Positions 48,403-56,557 of a DNA stretch of 64,000 nt are shown here, one piece after another. Origin of the DNA: Roseiarcus fermentans. GTDB taxonomy: Bacteria; Pseudomonadota; Alphaproteobacteria; Rhizobiales; Beijerinckiaceae. The notes below the pieces were generated by a model. The model was not told the DNA's origin and ran no database searches. It saw only the letters and a list, made by a program, of their open reading frames with translations. The DNA is taken from contig NZ_QNRK01000033.1 in NCBI RefSeq assembly GCF_003315135.1, positions 1-64,000 of the forward strand, in the 5' to 3' direction. The translations under genes and the position numbers were made by a program. Position 1 is the stretch's first letter. Each line of letters starts with the position of its first letter.

Positions 48403-48416
48403 GGATAATTATATCC
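48403..48416. promoter_or_regulatory. Operator palindrome covering the frcB -10 box
   Basis: GGATA and TATCC flank ATTA, a perfect palindrome. Read on the minus strand it contains TATAAT (48413-48408), a perfect -10 box for the frcB-like operon. It also lies just upstream of the -35 of the divergent ROK gene, so one protein could control both. Confidence 0.55.
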
Positions 48417-48429
48417 GTTGTAATAATTC

Positions 48430-48457
48430 TTGACAGCGGAGTCGGTTCCTCTAATTT
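48430..48457 (+). promoter_or_regulatory. Promoter of the ROK-regulator gene
   Basis: TTGACA (48430-48435) and TAATTT (48452-48457) are 16 bases apart, about 38 bases before the ATG at 48495. The perfect -35 and the adjacent operator support divergent, autoregulated expression. Confidence 0.55.
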
Positions 48458-48494
48458 GCGGGTGTCGAGGACAACGAGAATCGAGGGCCGGAGG

Positions 48495-49778
48495 ATGACG
48501 GAGGCGGGAGAGGGTTCGCGCCAGGGCGCAGGCCGCCCCGGCGAATCGGCGCTTGCGCAGCTCCCGTCGACGTTCGCGGAAATCGCGAGCGGGGCCGACC
48601 AGTCGGGCGTGCGGCTGTACAACGAACGCCTGCTCCTGTCGCTGGTCAGGCGGTTCGGGCCCTTGTCCAAGATCGAGGTGGCGAGGCTGACGGGGCTTTC
48701 CGTGCAATCGACGTCGGCGATCATGAACCGGTTGCAGACGGACGGCCTGCTGAAGCGCGAGGCGCCGTTGCGCGGGCGCGTCGGGCAGCCGACGATCCCG
48801 ATGTCGCTCGATCCCGACGGCGCCTATTCGCTCGGCCTCAAGATCGGGCGGCGCAGTTGCGATCTCGTGCTGGTCGATTTCCGGGGAACCCTGCGCCAGC
48901 GCGCCCACCGCACCTTCGCCTTCCCGACGCCCGAGCGAATTCTGGACTTCGTCGGCGAGCAGGCGCCTCTGCTGGTCGGCTCCCTGACCGAGGCGCAGCG
49001 CCGCCGGATCGCCGGCGTCGGCGTCGCCATGCCGTTTCAGCTCTGGACCTGGGAGGCGGAGATCGCCGCTCCCGCCGGCGCCATGGCGGGATGGCGGGAT
49101 TTCGACACGGCTGGCGAGATCGCCAAGGCCTGCGCCTATCCGGTGCTGCTGTGCAACGACGCGACGGCCGCCTGCGCCGCGGAGTTCTTCTTCGGCCGCG
49201 GCTGGCGCTATCGCGACTTCCTGTACTTCTTCCTCGGCGCTTTCATCGGCGGCGGCATCGTGCTGGACGGCGCGCTGCGGATCGGGCGCACCGGCAACGC
49301 CGGCGCGATCGGGTCGATGCCGGTGGCGATGCGCAGCGACGCGGGCGGCCCGCCGCAATTGATCGCCTGCGCCTCGATCTACCAGCTCGAACGCCGTCTC
49401 GCGGCCGCCGGAGTCGACGCGTCGTCGATCTGGGCCACGCCCGACGCGTGGGCCGATTTCGGAGCGCCGCTGGACGCCTGGATCGAGGAGACGGCGGAAG
49501 CGCTCGCCTGCGCCTCCGTCGCGGCCATTTCCGTCGTCGACTTCGAAGCGATCGTCATCGACGGCGAGATGCCGGCGGCCGTCCGCGACCGGCTGACGGC
49601 GCGCACGACGGAAGCGTTCGAAACGATGGACCGGAGGGGCTTGAGCGACGTCGCGATCGCGTCGGGAACAGTCGGGGCCGACGCGGGCGCGATCGGCGGG
49701 GCCGCCCTGCCTCTGGTGAAGGCCTTCGGGCGGGACCGGGAGGTCCTGCTCAAGGACGTCGTGGCGCAGGCGGGCTAA
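48495..49778 (+). CDS. ROK-family transcriptional regulator (FrcR-like)
   Basis: A 427-residue regulator: winged helix-turn-helix at about residues 57-80 (LSKIEVARLTGLSVQSTSAI), then a sugar-kinase-like ROK domain with LGLKIGRRSCDLVLVD and the active-site-like LLCNDATAACAAE. The cysteine-rich zinc motif usual in NagC-type ROK proteins (CxCGxxGC) is not visible; GPPQLIACASIYQLE takes its place. GGAGG directly abuts the ATG, an unusual spacing, and an in-frame GTG at 48462 would be nearly leaderless. It is divergent from the frcB-like operon, as frcR is in Sinorhizobium. Confidence 0.88.
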   Translation: MTEAGEGSRQGAGRPGESALAQLPSTFAEIASGADQSGVRLYNERLLLSLVRRFGPLSKIEVARLTGLSVQSTSAIMNRLQTDGLLKREAPLRGRVGQPTIPMSLDPDGAYSLGLKIGRRSCDLVLVDFRGTLRQRAHRTFAFPTPERILDFVGEQAPLLVGSLTEAQRRRIAGVGVAMPFQLWTWEAEIAAPAGAMAGWRDFDTAGEIAKACAYPVLLCNDATAACAAEFFFGRGWRYRDFLYFFLGAFIGGGIVLDGALRIGRTGNAGAIGSMPVAMRSDAGGPPQLIACASIYQLERRLAAAGVDASSIWATPDAWADFGAPLDAWIEETAEALACASVAAISVVDFEAIVIDGEMPAAVRDRLTARTTEAFETMDRRGLSDVAIASGTVGADAGAIGGAALPLVKAFGRDREVLLKDVVAQAG

Positions 49779-49811
49779 GAGCAGGTCGCCGTCGTTCGCC
49801 CGGGCGGCGCT

Positions 49812-49832
49812 CGAAGCGAAATCGCCGCTTCG
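49812..49832. terminator. Hairpin between the ROK gene and zwf
   Basis: CGAAGCG and CGCTTCG form a perfect 7-bp stem around 7 bases, 33 bases after the ROK stop. There is no T-run; partial termination before zwf is possible. Confidence 0.4.
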
Positions 49833-49894
49833 CGTGTCGCGGGCGACGCGATGCGCTAGAAGCGTCGATGTTCGACGAACTCCTGAGAGGCGGA

Positions 49895-51379
49895 ATGGCT
49901 GCGCGCATCGTCAAGGTTGACCCGTTCGATCTCGTCGTCTTCGGCGGGACCGGCGATCTCGCCTATCGCAAACTCTATCCGGCGCTGTTTCATCGCGAGC
50001 GCAGCGGCCAGTTCACCGAGCCGACCCGCATCATCGGCGTCAGTCGCAGGCATCTCGACCGCGACGCCTTCCGCGCCAGCGTGAAGGACGCGCTCGTCCG
50101 GTTCGCCGCGGCGGACGAAGCCTCTTCCGCCGACCTCGAGCGTTTTCTCGCGCGCCTCGACTACGTGGCGGCGGACGCGGCCGGCGACTCCGGATGGAGC
50201 GATCTGCGCGAAACCCTCGGCGGAGACGACCGGATCCGCGCCTTCTATCTCGCCACCGGCCCGGACCTCTTCTGCCCGATCGCCAAACGGCTCGGGGCCG
50301 AGGGGCTGGCGACGGAGCGCTCGCGCATCATCGTGGAAAAGCCGATCGGCCGCGACGGCGCGACCGCGGACGCGATCAACACCGACATCGGATCGGTCTT
50401 CCCGGAGCGGGCGATCTTTCGCATCGACCACTATCTCGGCAAGGAATCGGTGCAGAACCTGATGGCGCTGCGCTTCGCCAACGCGCTGCTCGAGCCGATC
50501 TGGAACAGCGCGCACATCGATCACGTGCAGATCACGGTGGCCGAGACGCTCGGCGTCGAGGGGCGCGGCGCCTACTACGACGAATCCGGCGCGATCCGCG
50601 ACATGGTGCAGAACCACATGATGCAGCTCCTGTGCCTGACCGCCATGGAGCCGCCCAACTCGATGGACGCCGATTCGCTGCGCGACGAAAAGCTCAAGGT
50701 GCTGAAGGCGCTGCAGCCGATCGACGGCAGCAACGCGGCGTCTCTGACGGTGCGCGGGCAGTACCGCGCCGGATTCGCCGACGGCGGGCCGGTTCCCGGC
50801 TACCTTCACGACGTGGGCAGGCACGAGAGCATGACCGAGACGTTCGTGGCGATGCGGATCAGCGTCGCCAACTGGCGCTGGGCGGGGGTGCCGTTCTACC
50901 TGCGCACCGGCAAGCGGCTGCCGCAGCGGTTTTCCGAGATCGTGGTCGGGTTCAAGCGCGTCCCGCACGTGATCTTCGACATGCCGTCCGACTCCATTCC
51001 GGCCAACCGGCTGGTGATCCGGGTCCAGCCCGACGAGGGCGTCAAGCTCTGGATGATGGTCAAGGAGCCGGGGCCGGGCGGCATGCGCCTGCAGCACCTG
51101 CCGCTCGACATGAGTTTCGCCAAGGCCTTCGGCATGGCCTCGGCGGACGCCTACGAACGCCTGCTGATGGACGCGATCCGCGGCAACGCGGCGCTGTTCA
51201 TGCGGCGCGACGAGGTGGAGGCGGCGTGGCGCTTCATCGATCCGGTTCGCGAGGCGTGGGCGGCGATGCGCGAGCCGCCGCGCCCCTACGCCGCCGGAAC
51301 CTGGGGCCCCAACGCCTCCGTGGCGCTGATCGAGCGCGACGGGCGCACCTGGAACGAGGACGAGCACGATGGCGAATGA
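49895..51379 (+). CDS. zwf: Glucose-6-phosphate dehydrogenase
   Basis: Oxidises glucose 6-phosphate to 6-phosphogluconolactone with NAD(P)+, first step of the oxidative pentose-phosphate and Entner-Doudoroff routes. The 494-residue product has the nucleotide site VVFGGTGDLAYRKLYP at about residues 14-29 and the catalytic motif RIDHYLGKE near 176. The ATG at 49895 gives the usual short N-terminus and has GAGAGG upstream; the ATG at 49868 would add nine residues. Its end overlaps pgl by 11 bases. edd and eda are not in the window. Confidence 0.96.
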   Translation: MAARIVKVDPFDLVVFGGTGDLAYRKLYPALFHRERSGQFTEPTRIIGVSRRHLDRDAFRASVKDALVRFAAADEASSADLERFLARLDYVAADAAGDSGWSDLRETLGGDDRIRAFYLATGPDLFCPIAKRLGAEGLATERSRIIVEKPIGRDGATADAINTDIGSVFPERAIFRIDHYLGKESVQNLMALRFANALLEPIWNSAHIDHVQITVAETLGVEGRGAYYDESGAIRDMVQNHMMQLLCLTAMEPPNSMDADSLRDEKLKVLKALQPIDGSNAASLTVRGQYRAGFADGGPVPGYLHDVGRHESMTETFVAMRISVANWRWAGVPFYLRTGKRLPQRFSEIVVGFKRVPHVIFDMPSDSIPANRLVIRVQPDEGVKLWMMVKEPGPGGMRLQHLPLDMSFAKAFGMASADAYERLLMDAIRGNAALFMRRDEVEAAWRFIDPVREAWAAMREPPRPYAAGTWGPNASVALIERDGRTWNEDEHDGE

Positions 51380-52079
51380 CCTTCAGCGTCGCGACTTCGC
51401 CGACGGCGAAGCGCTCGCGCCTTCCTTCGCCGCCTGGACCGCCGAGCGGCTGCGCGCGGCGATCGCCGAGCGCGGCGCGGCGCTGCTGGTGGTGTCGGGC
51501 GGAAAGACGCCCGAGCGCTTCTTCGCGGCGCTGTCGGCCGAGGCGCTCGACTGGACCCGGGTCGCCGTCACGCTCGCCGACGAACGCCGTGTCCCCGACC
51601 TGAGCCCGCGCTCGAACGCGCGGCTGGTGCGCGCGGCGCTGCTGCGCAACCGCGCGACGGCCGCGGCCTTCACGCCGCTCGCCGACGCCCGCCTCGCCCC
51701 CGACCAGGAACTCGCGGCCGCCAGCGCCAGACTGGCCAGCCTGCCCCTGCCCGCCGACGTCGTCGTCCTCGGCATGGGCGACGACGGCCACACCGCCTCG
51801 TGGTTTCCCGGCGCCCAGGGGTTGCGGGAAGCGATGGACCCCGGCGCGCGCAATCTGGTCGCGCCGATCGAGGCCCCCGACGCGCCGGAGCCGCGGCTGA
51901 CGCTGACCGGCCGGGTCATTCTGCGCGCCCGGGCGATCGCGCTGCTGATCGAGGGCGAGGACAAGCTCGCGACCCTCGCCGAGGCGCTCGCGGACGGGCC
52001 GGCCGAAGCCATGCCGATCCGCGCCGTGCTGCGCGGCGCGTGCGACAGGCTGACGATTTTCGCCGCCGGAAGCGCCTGA
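51369..52079 (+). CDS. pgl: 6-phosphogluconolactonase
   Basis: Hydrolyses 6-phosphogluconolactone made by Zwf. The 236-residue DevB-type protein has VVSGGKTPERFF near residue 41, TLADERRVP near 70 and GMGDDGHTASWFPG near 133. Its start overlaps the zwf stop, so the two are translationally coupled. The open frame continues after the stop for about 90 codons in the same frame (see 52104-52352). Confidence 0.94.
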   Translation: MANDLQRRDFADGEALAPSFAAWTAERLRAAIAERGAALLVVSGGKTPERFFAALSAEALDWTRVAVTLADERRVPDLSPRSNARLVRAALLRNRATAAAFTPLADARLAPDQELAAASARLASLPLPADVVVLGMGDDGHTASWFPGAQGLREAMDPGARNLVAPIEAPDAPEPRLTLTGRVILRARAIALLIEGEDKLATLAEALADGPAEAMPIRAVLRGACDRLTIFAAGSA

Positions 52080-52103
52080 TCCCGTCCATCCCCGCTCGTC
52101 GAT

Positions 52104-52352
52104 TTGCCGGACGGGCGGCTCGGCCTGCGGATCGAGGGGCGCGAAGCAGACATGCTCGCGCTTCTGTCCGTCGCGCGCGGCGCGCCGGCGCCGACGACAA
52201 TTCTCGATCGCTTCGACAGCGTCTCCGCGCGTGCGGAAGCCACGCAGCGTTTGCAGGCGCTCGCAGCGTCAACGTTCCCCGATCCACAGGGCTTCGACGC
52301 CAGGATGACCCTGCATCGTCTGGAGGAGGTTCCCGATTGCCTTGACCATTGA
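52104..52352 (+). CDS. Doubtful small open frame behind pgl
   Basis: An 82-residue frame begins at a TTG and is in the same frame as pgl, just past its stop. Its product (PDGRLGLRIEGREADMLALL near the start, RMTLHRLEEVPDCLD at the end) does not look like the arginine-rich antisense readings common here and could be a small regulatory-type protein or a remnant. No ribosome site, no family recognised with confidence. Confidence 0.25.
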   Translation: MPDGRLGLRIEGREADMLALLSVARGAPAPTTILDRFDSVSARAEATQRLQALAASTFPDPQGFDARMTLHRLEEVPDCLDH

Positions 52353-52562
52353 TCTGAGGATACTCGCAGAGCGGCGCGCCGCTCGTCGCCTGTGACAGGG
52401 AATTTCCCATACGAGGCCTTCCGCGGCCGGCGCCGTGACCGATCGGCCACGGAGCGCCGGAAGCGCACCTGCTCACCGGCCGCGACCCGTCAATCCGGCG
52501 CTGATCGGCGCGGTGACAGAGCGCTTCGGCGGCAGCGCCGGAAGGCCCTCGGATTCGACGAA

Positions 52563-52596
52563 ACGGGCGGAGGCTTTCCTCCGCCCGTTCCTTTTT
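52563..52596 (+). terminator. Strong Rho-independent terminator, probably bidirectional
   Basis: ACGGGCGGAGG and CCTCCGCCCGT form an 11-bp stem with a CTTT loop, followed by TCCTTTTTG on the plus strand. It also lies 21 bases past the stop of the leftward gene at 52617, so it can serve both directions. Confidence 0.8.
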
Positions 52597-52616
52597 GCGC
52601 GCCGCGACGCGGCTTG

Positions 52617-53843
52617 TTAAGCCTTGACGAACGGACAGCCGCCCTTGGCGAGCGGACGAAAGGCGTCTTCCGGCTTGATGGTCGAGACGAGCTCGAACAC
52701 GTCCCATTCGGATTTCGATTCGGCAGGCGTCTTCACCCGGTAGAGGAAAATCGGGTGCAGCGCGCGCCCGTCCTCCCGGATCGACCCCTTGCCGAACAAC
52801 GGGTCGTCGGTCGGGATCGCCTTCATCGCGTCGACCAGCTTGACCCCGTCGGCGGCGCTGCCGGTGGCGGCGACCGCCTTGAGCAGATGCGCGGTCGCGC
52901 CGTACATGCCGGCCTGCATGTCGTTGGGCATGAGCTTCTTGGGATGGGCCGCCAGAAAGCGCTGGCCGAACGCTCGCGTTCCGTCGTTGGCGTCCCAATA
53001 GAAGGCGGTCGGCAACAGCGCGCCCTGCACGATGTCGAGCCCGAGCGCCGGCACATTGGTGACGTTGAGGGTGAAGGCGGCGAGCTTCTGCTGCGGCGTC
53101 AACCCGAACTCGTGCGCCTGCTTGAAACAGCCGTTGGTGTCGCCGCCGCCGTTGGCGAAGGCGACGATTTCGGCGCCCGATCCTTGCGCCTGGAGCAGGA
53201 ACGAGGAGAAGTCCGCGGTGTTGAGCGGATGCCGCACCGAGCCCAGCACTTTTCCGCCCGCGGCCTGGACCGCGGCGGCGCAATTGGCCTCGAGGTCCTT
53301 GCCGAATGCGTAATCGGCGGTGACGAAGAACCAGGTCTTGCCGCCCGCTTCCGTCAGCGCCTTGCCGAGCGCCGTGCCGGACGAGTAGGTGTCGTAGGTC
53401 CAGTGGACGAAATTCTTCGAGCACTTCGGGCCCGTCATCACCGACGAGCCGGCGCCCGAGCCGATCACCGCCTTGTTCTTGTCCTGGGCCACCCCGAGCA
53501 CGGCGAGCGCCACCGCGGAATTCGGCAGGTCCATGATCACGTCGACGCCGTCGGTGTCGAACCACTTGCGCGCAATCGCGGCGCCGACGTCCGGCTTGTT
53601 CTGGTGGTCGGCGGTGACGATCTCCACCGGAACGCCGAGCTTGGCGGCGTAATCGTCCACCGCCAGCCGGGCGGCGATGACCGAGCCTATGCCCTGAAAG
53701 TCGGAATAGACGCTCGACATGTCGTTCATGACGCCGATCTTCAGCGGCTTCATCTCTTCGGCGAACGCCGCCCGGGACGCCGCGACCAGCGCCGCACCCA
53801 CAACCACGAACTGCCGCCTGGTCGGCTCCCACGCACGGGCCAA
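52617..53843 (-). CDS. ABC substrate-binding protein (LivJ type) with Tat signal
   Basis: A 408-residue periplasmic ligand-binding protein of the branched-chain amino acid/urea/aromatic class. Its N-terminus has a twin-arginine motif (TRRQFVVVGAAL) and a cleavage region SRAAFAEE, so export by Tat is predicted. The mature part starts PLKIGVMNDMSSVYSDFQG and has the IVTADHQNKPDVGA segment of the LivJ family. The TTG at 53843 is chosen because GGGGAGGA lies upstream. No permease or ATPase of the liv type is adjacent: it is an orphan. Ligand unknown. Confidence 0.87.
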   Translation of the reverse strand: MARAWEPTRRQFVVVGAALVAASRAAFAEEMKPLKIGVMNDMSSVYSDFQGIGSVIAARLAVDDYAAKLGVPVEIVTADHQNKPDVGAAIARKWFDTDGVDVIMDLPNSAVALAVLGVAQDKNKAVIGSGAGSSVMTGPKCSKNFVHWTYDTYSSGTALGKALTEAGGKTWFFVTADYAFGKDLEANCAAAVQAAGGKVLGSVRHPLNTADFSSFLLQAQGSGAEIVAFANGGGDTNGCFKQAHEFGLTPQQKLAAFTLNVTNVPALGLDIVQGALLPTAFYWDANDGTRAFGQRFLAAHPKKLMPNDMQAGMYGATAHLLKAVAATGSAADGVKLVDAMKAIPTDDPLFGKGSIREDGRALHPIFLYRVKTPAESKSEWDVFELVSTIKPEDAFRPLAKGGCPFVKA

Positions 53844-54028
53844 GGTCTTCCTCCCCAATGATGTCCTGGCCGTCGCCCGCGAAGGCGACCGCAACAGCCG
53901 GCATAGTGGAGCAATCAACCTGCGCCGGCAAGACGGAACCTCGCTCCGCCGGGCGACGGCGGGTCTCCCGAGCCAAACACGCCGGATCGGATTCCGCCCA
54001 TGCCGCTTTCGTGTTACTCGTCCCCGAT

Positions 54029-54544
54029 ATGCGCTGCCCTTGCGATTCCGAGAAGCCTTTCGACCAGTGCTGCGGCCCGTACCTCGCCGGCCGCGGCGAT
54101 CCGCCGACAGCCGAAGCGCTGATGCGCTCGCGCTACGTCGCCTATGCGCGGGGCGAGATCGACTACATCGCGCGGACCACCGCGCCGGAATCGCGCGCCG
54201 GTTTCGACGCGCCGGCGGCGCGGGCCTGGGCGGCGCAGGCGACCTGGCTCGGGCTGCGCGTCGTCGCGACCGAGCGCGGCGGCGCCGGCGACGCCGCGGG
54301 ATCGGTCGAATTCGTCGCCAGTTACCGGCTCGACGGGGCCGTCGTGCGTCATCACGAACGGTCCCGGTTTCGCCGGACGGAGCGCGGGGACTGGCTGTTC
54401 GTCCACGGACAGGCGGTCGGGCCCGGCGCAGGCGATCGAGGAACCGTCGCCGTCGGCGCGCCGAAGCTCGGACGCAACGATCCTTGCGCGTGCGGCAGCG
54501 GCAAGAAGTTCAAGAAATGCTGCGGCGCCGGGGCGGGCGCCTGA
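54029..54544 (+). CDS. YchJ-family protein with two SEC-C motifs
   Basis: A 171-residue protein. The N-terminal zinc motif CPCDSEKPFDQCCGPYL and the C-terminal RNDPCACGSGKKFKKCCG are SEC-C zinc modules of the kind found at the end of SecA. Between them is the NTF2-like YchJ domain (SRYVAYARGEIDYI). Function in the family is unproven. The ATG at 54029 is preferred; a GTG at 54011 in the same frame is possible. It is divergent from the Tat-exported binding protein. Confidence 0.88.
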   Translation: MRCPCDSEKPFDQCCGPYLAGRGDPPTAEALMRSRYVAYARGEIDYIARTTAPESRAGFDAPAARAWAAQATWLGLRVVATERGGAGDAAGSVEFVASYRLDGAVVRHHERSRFRRTERGDWLFVHGQAVGPGAGDRGTVAVGAPKLGRNDPCACGSGKKFKKCCGAGAGA

Positions 54545-54821
54545 CCCCGAATGGGCGCGGCGGCGAGGGCGCCCCTGTTGGATCTTGAATTGGCGCGCGA
54601 TCGTGCCGTCTGACGGTCTGCGCGCGCGGCGCCCGGCGAAAATCGCTGGCGCCGGAAAGCGCCGCGCCCGATCCGTCGTCGCCGCCGCGCGCGCCCGCGA
54701 GCGCGCCGGGCGCGGCGCCGGGATGGCGAGACTCGGGCGACAATAATAACCGCCGCAGAGCTCGGAACTGGCGACGGCGAGCCGGAGTTCAGCCGCCGCG
54801 CCCAACCCAAGGAGTTCGCCC

Positions 54822-55619
54822 ATGTTCCTTCATCGCCCGATCCTGCAGACGGAAGTCAACGTCCGGAACCCCGATCCGACCTTCGCCGAGAAGCTGCTCG
54901 AGCAATACGGCGGCGGGACCGGAGAGCTGACCGCCGCGCTGACCTACTGGACCCAATCGTTCCACACCGAGGACGCCGGCATCCGCGACATGCTTCAGGA
55001 TATCGGGACGGAGGAATTCACCCATCTCGAGGTGATCGCGCTGCTGATCGAGCAGCACACCCGCAAGGCCAACCAGGAGGCGCAGGATCGCGCCTTCCGC
55101 AGCACCCTGTTCGCCCTGCGCGGGCCCGGACCGCACCTCGTCGACTCCAAGGGGACGTTCTGGGATGCACGCTACGTGAACGAAGGCGGTCACGTGGTGC
55201 GCGATCTGCGCGCCAATGTGGCGGCGGAGGCCGGCGCGCTCGCCACCTACGAGGCGCTCCTCGCGCTGACCGACGACGAGGGGTCGCAGAAGGCGCTGCG
55301 GTTCCTCGCCACCCGCGAGGTCGCGCACACGAAGATGTTCATGGAGGCGCTGAACTCCGTCAACAAGCTGTCCGATCCGCTGTTCGGCGATCTTCAGCCC
55401 GACAACAGCGTCAACGTCTACTTCAACCTGTCGTCGGGGCCGGGCGCCGATCTGCGCGGGCCGTGGAACAGCGAGCCGGCGTTCCAGTATGTCGCCGATC
55501 CGTTGCAGCACGAGCAGCAGGAGCACGCCGGCCGGCCGGGCAGCAACGAGATGGAGATCATCGGCAATGAGCGGCCGGGCGCCGCGCGCGAGCCGGCGCC
55601 GCGCCGATCGACGCCTTGA
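54822..55619 (+). CDS. Manganese catalase (non-haem)
   Basis: A 265-residue ferritin-like dimanganese catalase that breaks down hydrogen peroxide. The metal ligands are visible: Glu in GGTGELTAALTYW near residue 35, Glu/His in TEEFTHLEVIALL near 66-70, Glu in AAEAGALATYE near 140 and His in REVAHTKMFMEAL near 170. The C-terminal 40 residues are polar and disordered-looking. AAGGAG is seven bases before the ATG. It is followed after 42 bases by a small Tat-type protein gene that is probably co-transcribed. The family is often induced in stationary phase or desiccation. Confidence 0.94.
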   Translation: MFLHRPILQTEVNVRNPDPTFAEKLLEQYGGGTGELTAALTYWTQSFHTEDAGIRDMLQDIGTEEFTHLEVIALLIEQHTRKANQEAQDRAFRSTLFALRGPGPHLVDSKGTFWDARYVNEGGHVVRDLRANVAAEAGALATYEALLALTDDEGSQKALRFLATREVAHTKMFMEALNSVNKLSDPLFGDLQPDNSVNVYFNLSSGPGADLRGPWNSEPAFQYVADPLQHEQQEHAGRPGSNEMEIIGNERPGAAREPAPRRSTP

Positions 55620-55661
55620 CGCGCTCACCCCGCCAGCGGCTCGTTCGAGGAGGAACTTCGC

Positions 55662-56114
55662 ATGAACGGTATCGTCATGAACCGCCGCGCGGTGCTGGAA
55701 GCCGGCGTCGCGGTCGCGATTGCGACAGGGCTTCCGGCCGCGACGCTCGCAGCGGCGGCGCCGCTCGGGACGGACGCCGCCTCGGCCGCCTCCGCCCGGA
55801 TGGTCGCGGCCTGGGTGCTCATGCGGGCGGATTCCACCGCCGTCCGCCTCGCCTGGCTCGACGCGGACGGACGGGTCCTGCGTGAACTGCCGGCCGTGCG
55901 GCTGGAGGCCGGCGCGGCGGACGGATCCGGACGGCCGGCGTCGCTGTGGCGGCGGGCGCAGGCGGCGGCGGAGAGCGCGCAGGGGCCGGCGGTCTGCGCG
56001 GTCGCCGGCGCCTGGGGCGTTTCCGCGCGCGACTGCGAGGTCCGGCCGGGCGGCATCGCGCACCCGGCGAGCGGACGCTCCGTGCAGCACACGGTCTGGG
56101 TCGACGTCGTCTGA
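55662..56114 (+). CDS. Small Tat-type protein with an IorB/XDH-like C-terminus
   Basis: A 150-residue protein. Its start MNRRAVLEAGVAVAIATG is a twin-arginine-like signal, with AAAAPLG near the cleavage region. The C-terminal third contains AGAWGVSARDCEV followed by GGIAHPASGRSV, which matches the pattern in the large molybdenum-binding subunit of isoquinoline oxidoreductase-type enzymes. There that segment precedes the cofactor region. The protein is far too short for such an enzyme, so it may be a relic or a new use of the segment. GAGGAGGAA precedes the ATG. A terminator follows at 56252. Confidence 0.6.
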   Translation: MNGIVMNRRAVLEAGVAVAIATGLPAATLAAAAPLGTDAASAASARMVAAWVLMRADSTAVRLAWLDADGRVLRELPAVRLEAGAADGSGRPASLWRRAQAAAESAQGPAVCAVAGAWGVSARDCEVRPGGIAHPASGRSVQHTVWVDVV

Positions 56115-56557
56115 CGGTGCGGTGCGCGCCCGATTTTCCCGGGCGTCGGGCCCAACGCGCGCCGGACCCGAACCGCGCGATCCTCGGCCGTGGCGGCCGC
56201 AGCGGCGGCCCCGCGGAGACCGATGCGCAAGCGTCTCGGCCCGGACATGCGAAAGCCCCCGGCTTTGTTTGCCGGGGGCTTTTGGAAGGCTGGTCACGGG
56301 GGCGCGCAACTGCCTTGATTTGCTACTGGCGGGATAGCGATTTGCGCCTGTAATCCAAAGAGCGCCGCTACCGGACGGGATATCTTGGCGGGTGCGCTGC
56401 AGTCAGGGAACGGCGGGACTGCGCACATTGCGGTCGGCGGCCGAGGTCCCGGCGAATGCGCAGTCTCGACCCTGAGGCGAAGGCGAGCCCGGTCTCCAGC
56501 GATATGATCGGGCAGACAAGAGCCCCGATTGACGGGCTCCGGCCCGCTCTCCTCGCT
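56115..56557. other. Intergenic region between convergent genes
   Basis: Contains the terminator at 56252-56283 and a second hairpin (GAGCCC at 56520-56525 with GGGCTC at 56534-56539) close to the end of the leftward gene. The part between 56300 and 56510 shows nothing definable. Confidence 0.55.
56252..56283 (+). terminator. Rho-independent terminator
   Basis: AAAGCCCCCGGC and GCCGGGGGCTTT form a 12-bp stem with a TTTGTTT loop, continuing into TTTTGG. It is the most typical intrinsic terminator of the window and ends the catalase/Tat-protein unit; it is symmetric enough to work in both directions. Confidence 0.85.

Larger units (their letters stand above)
52080..52616. other. Region between pgl and the orphan binding-protein gene
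   Basis: About 540 bases between convergent genes. It contains a doubtful small open frame (52104-52352), a GGGAATTTCCC palindrome (52398-52408) and a strong terminator hairpin (52563-52596). Nothing else is recognisable. Confidence 0.55.
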
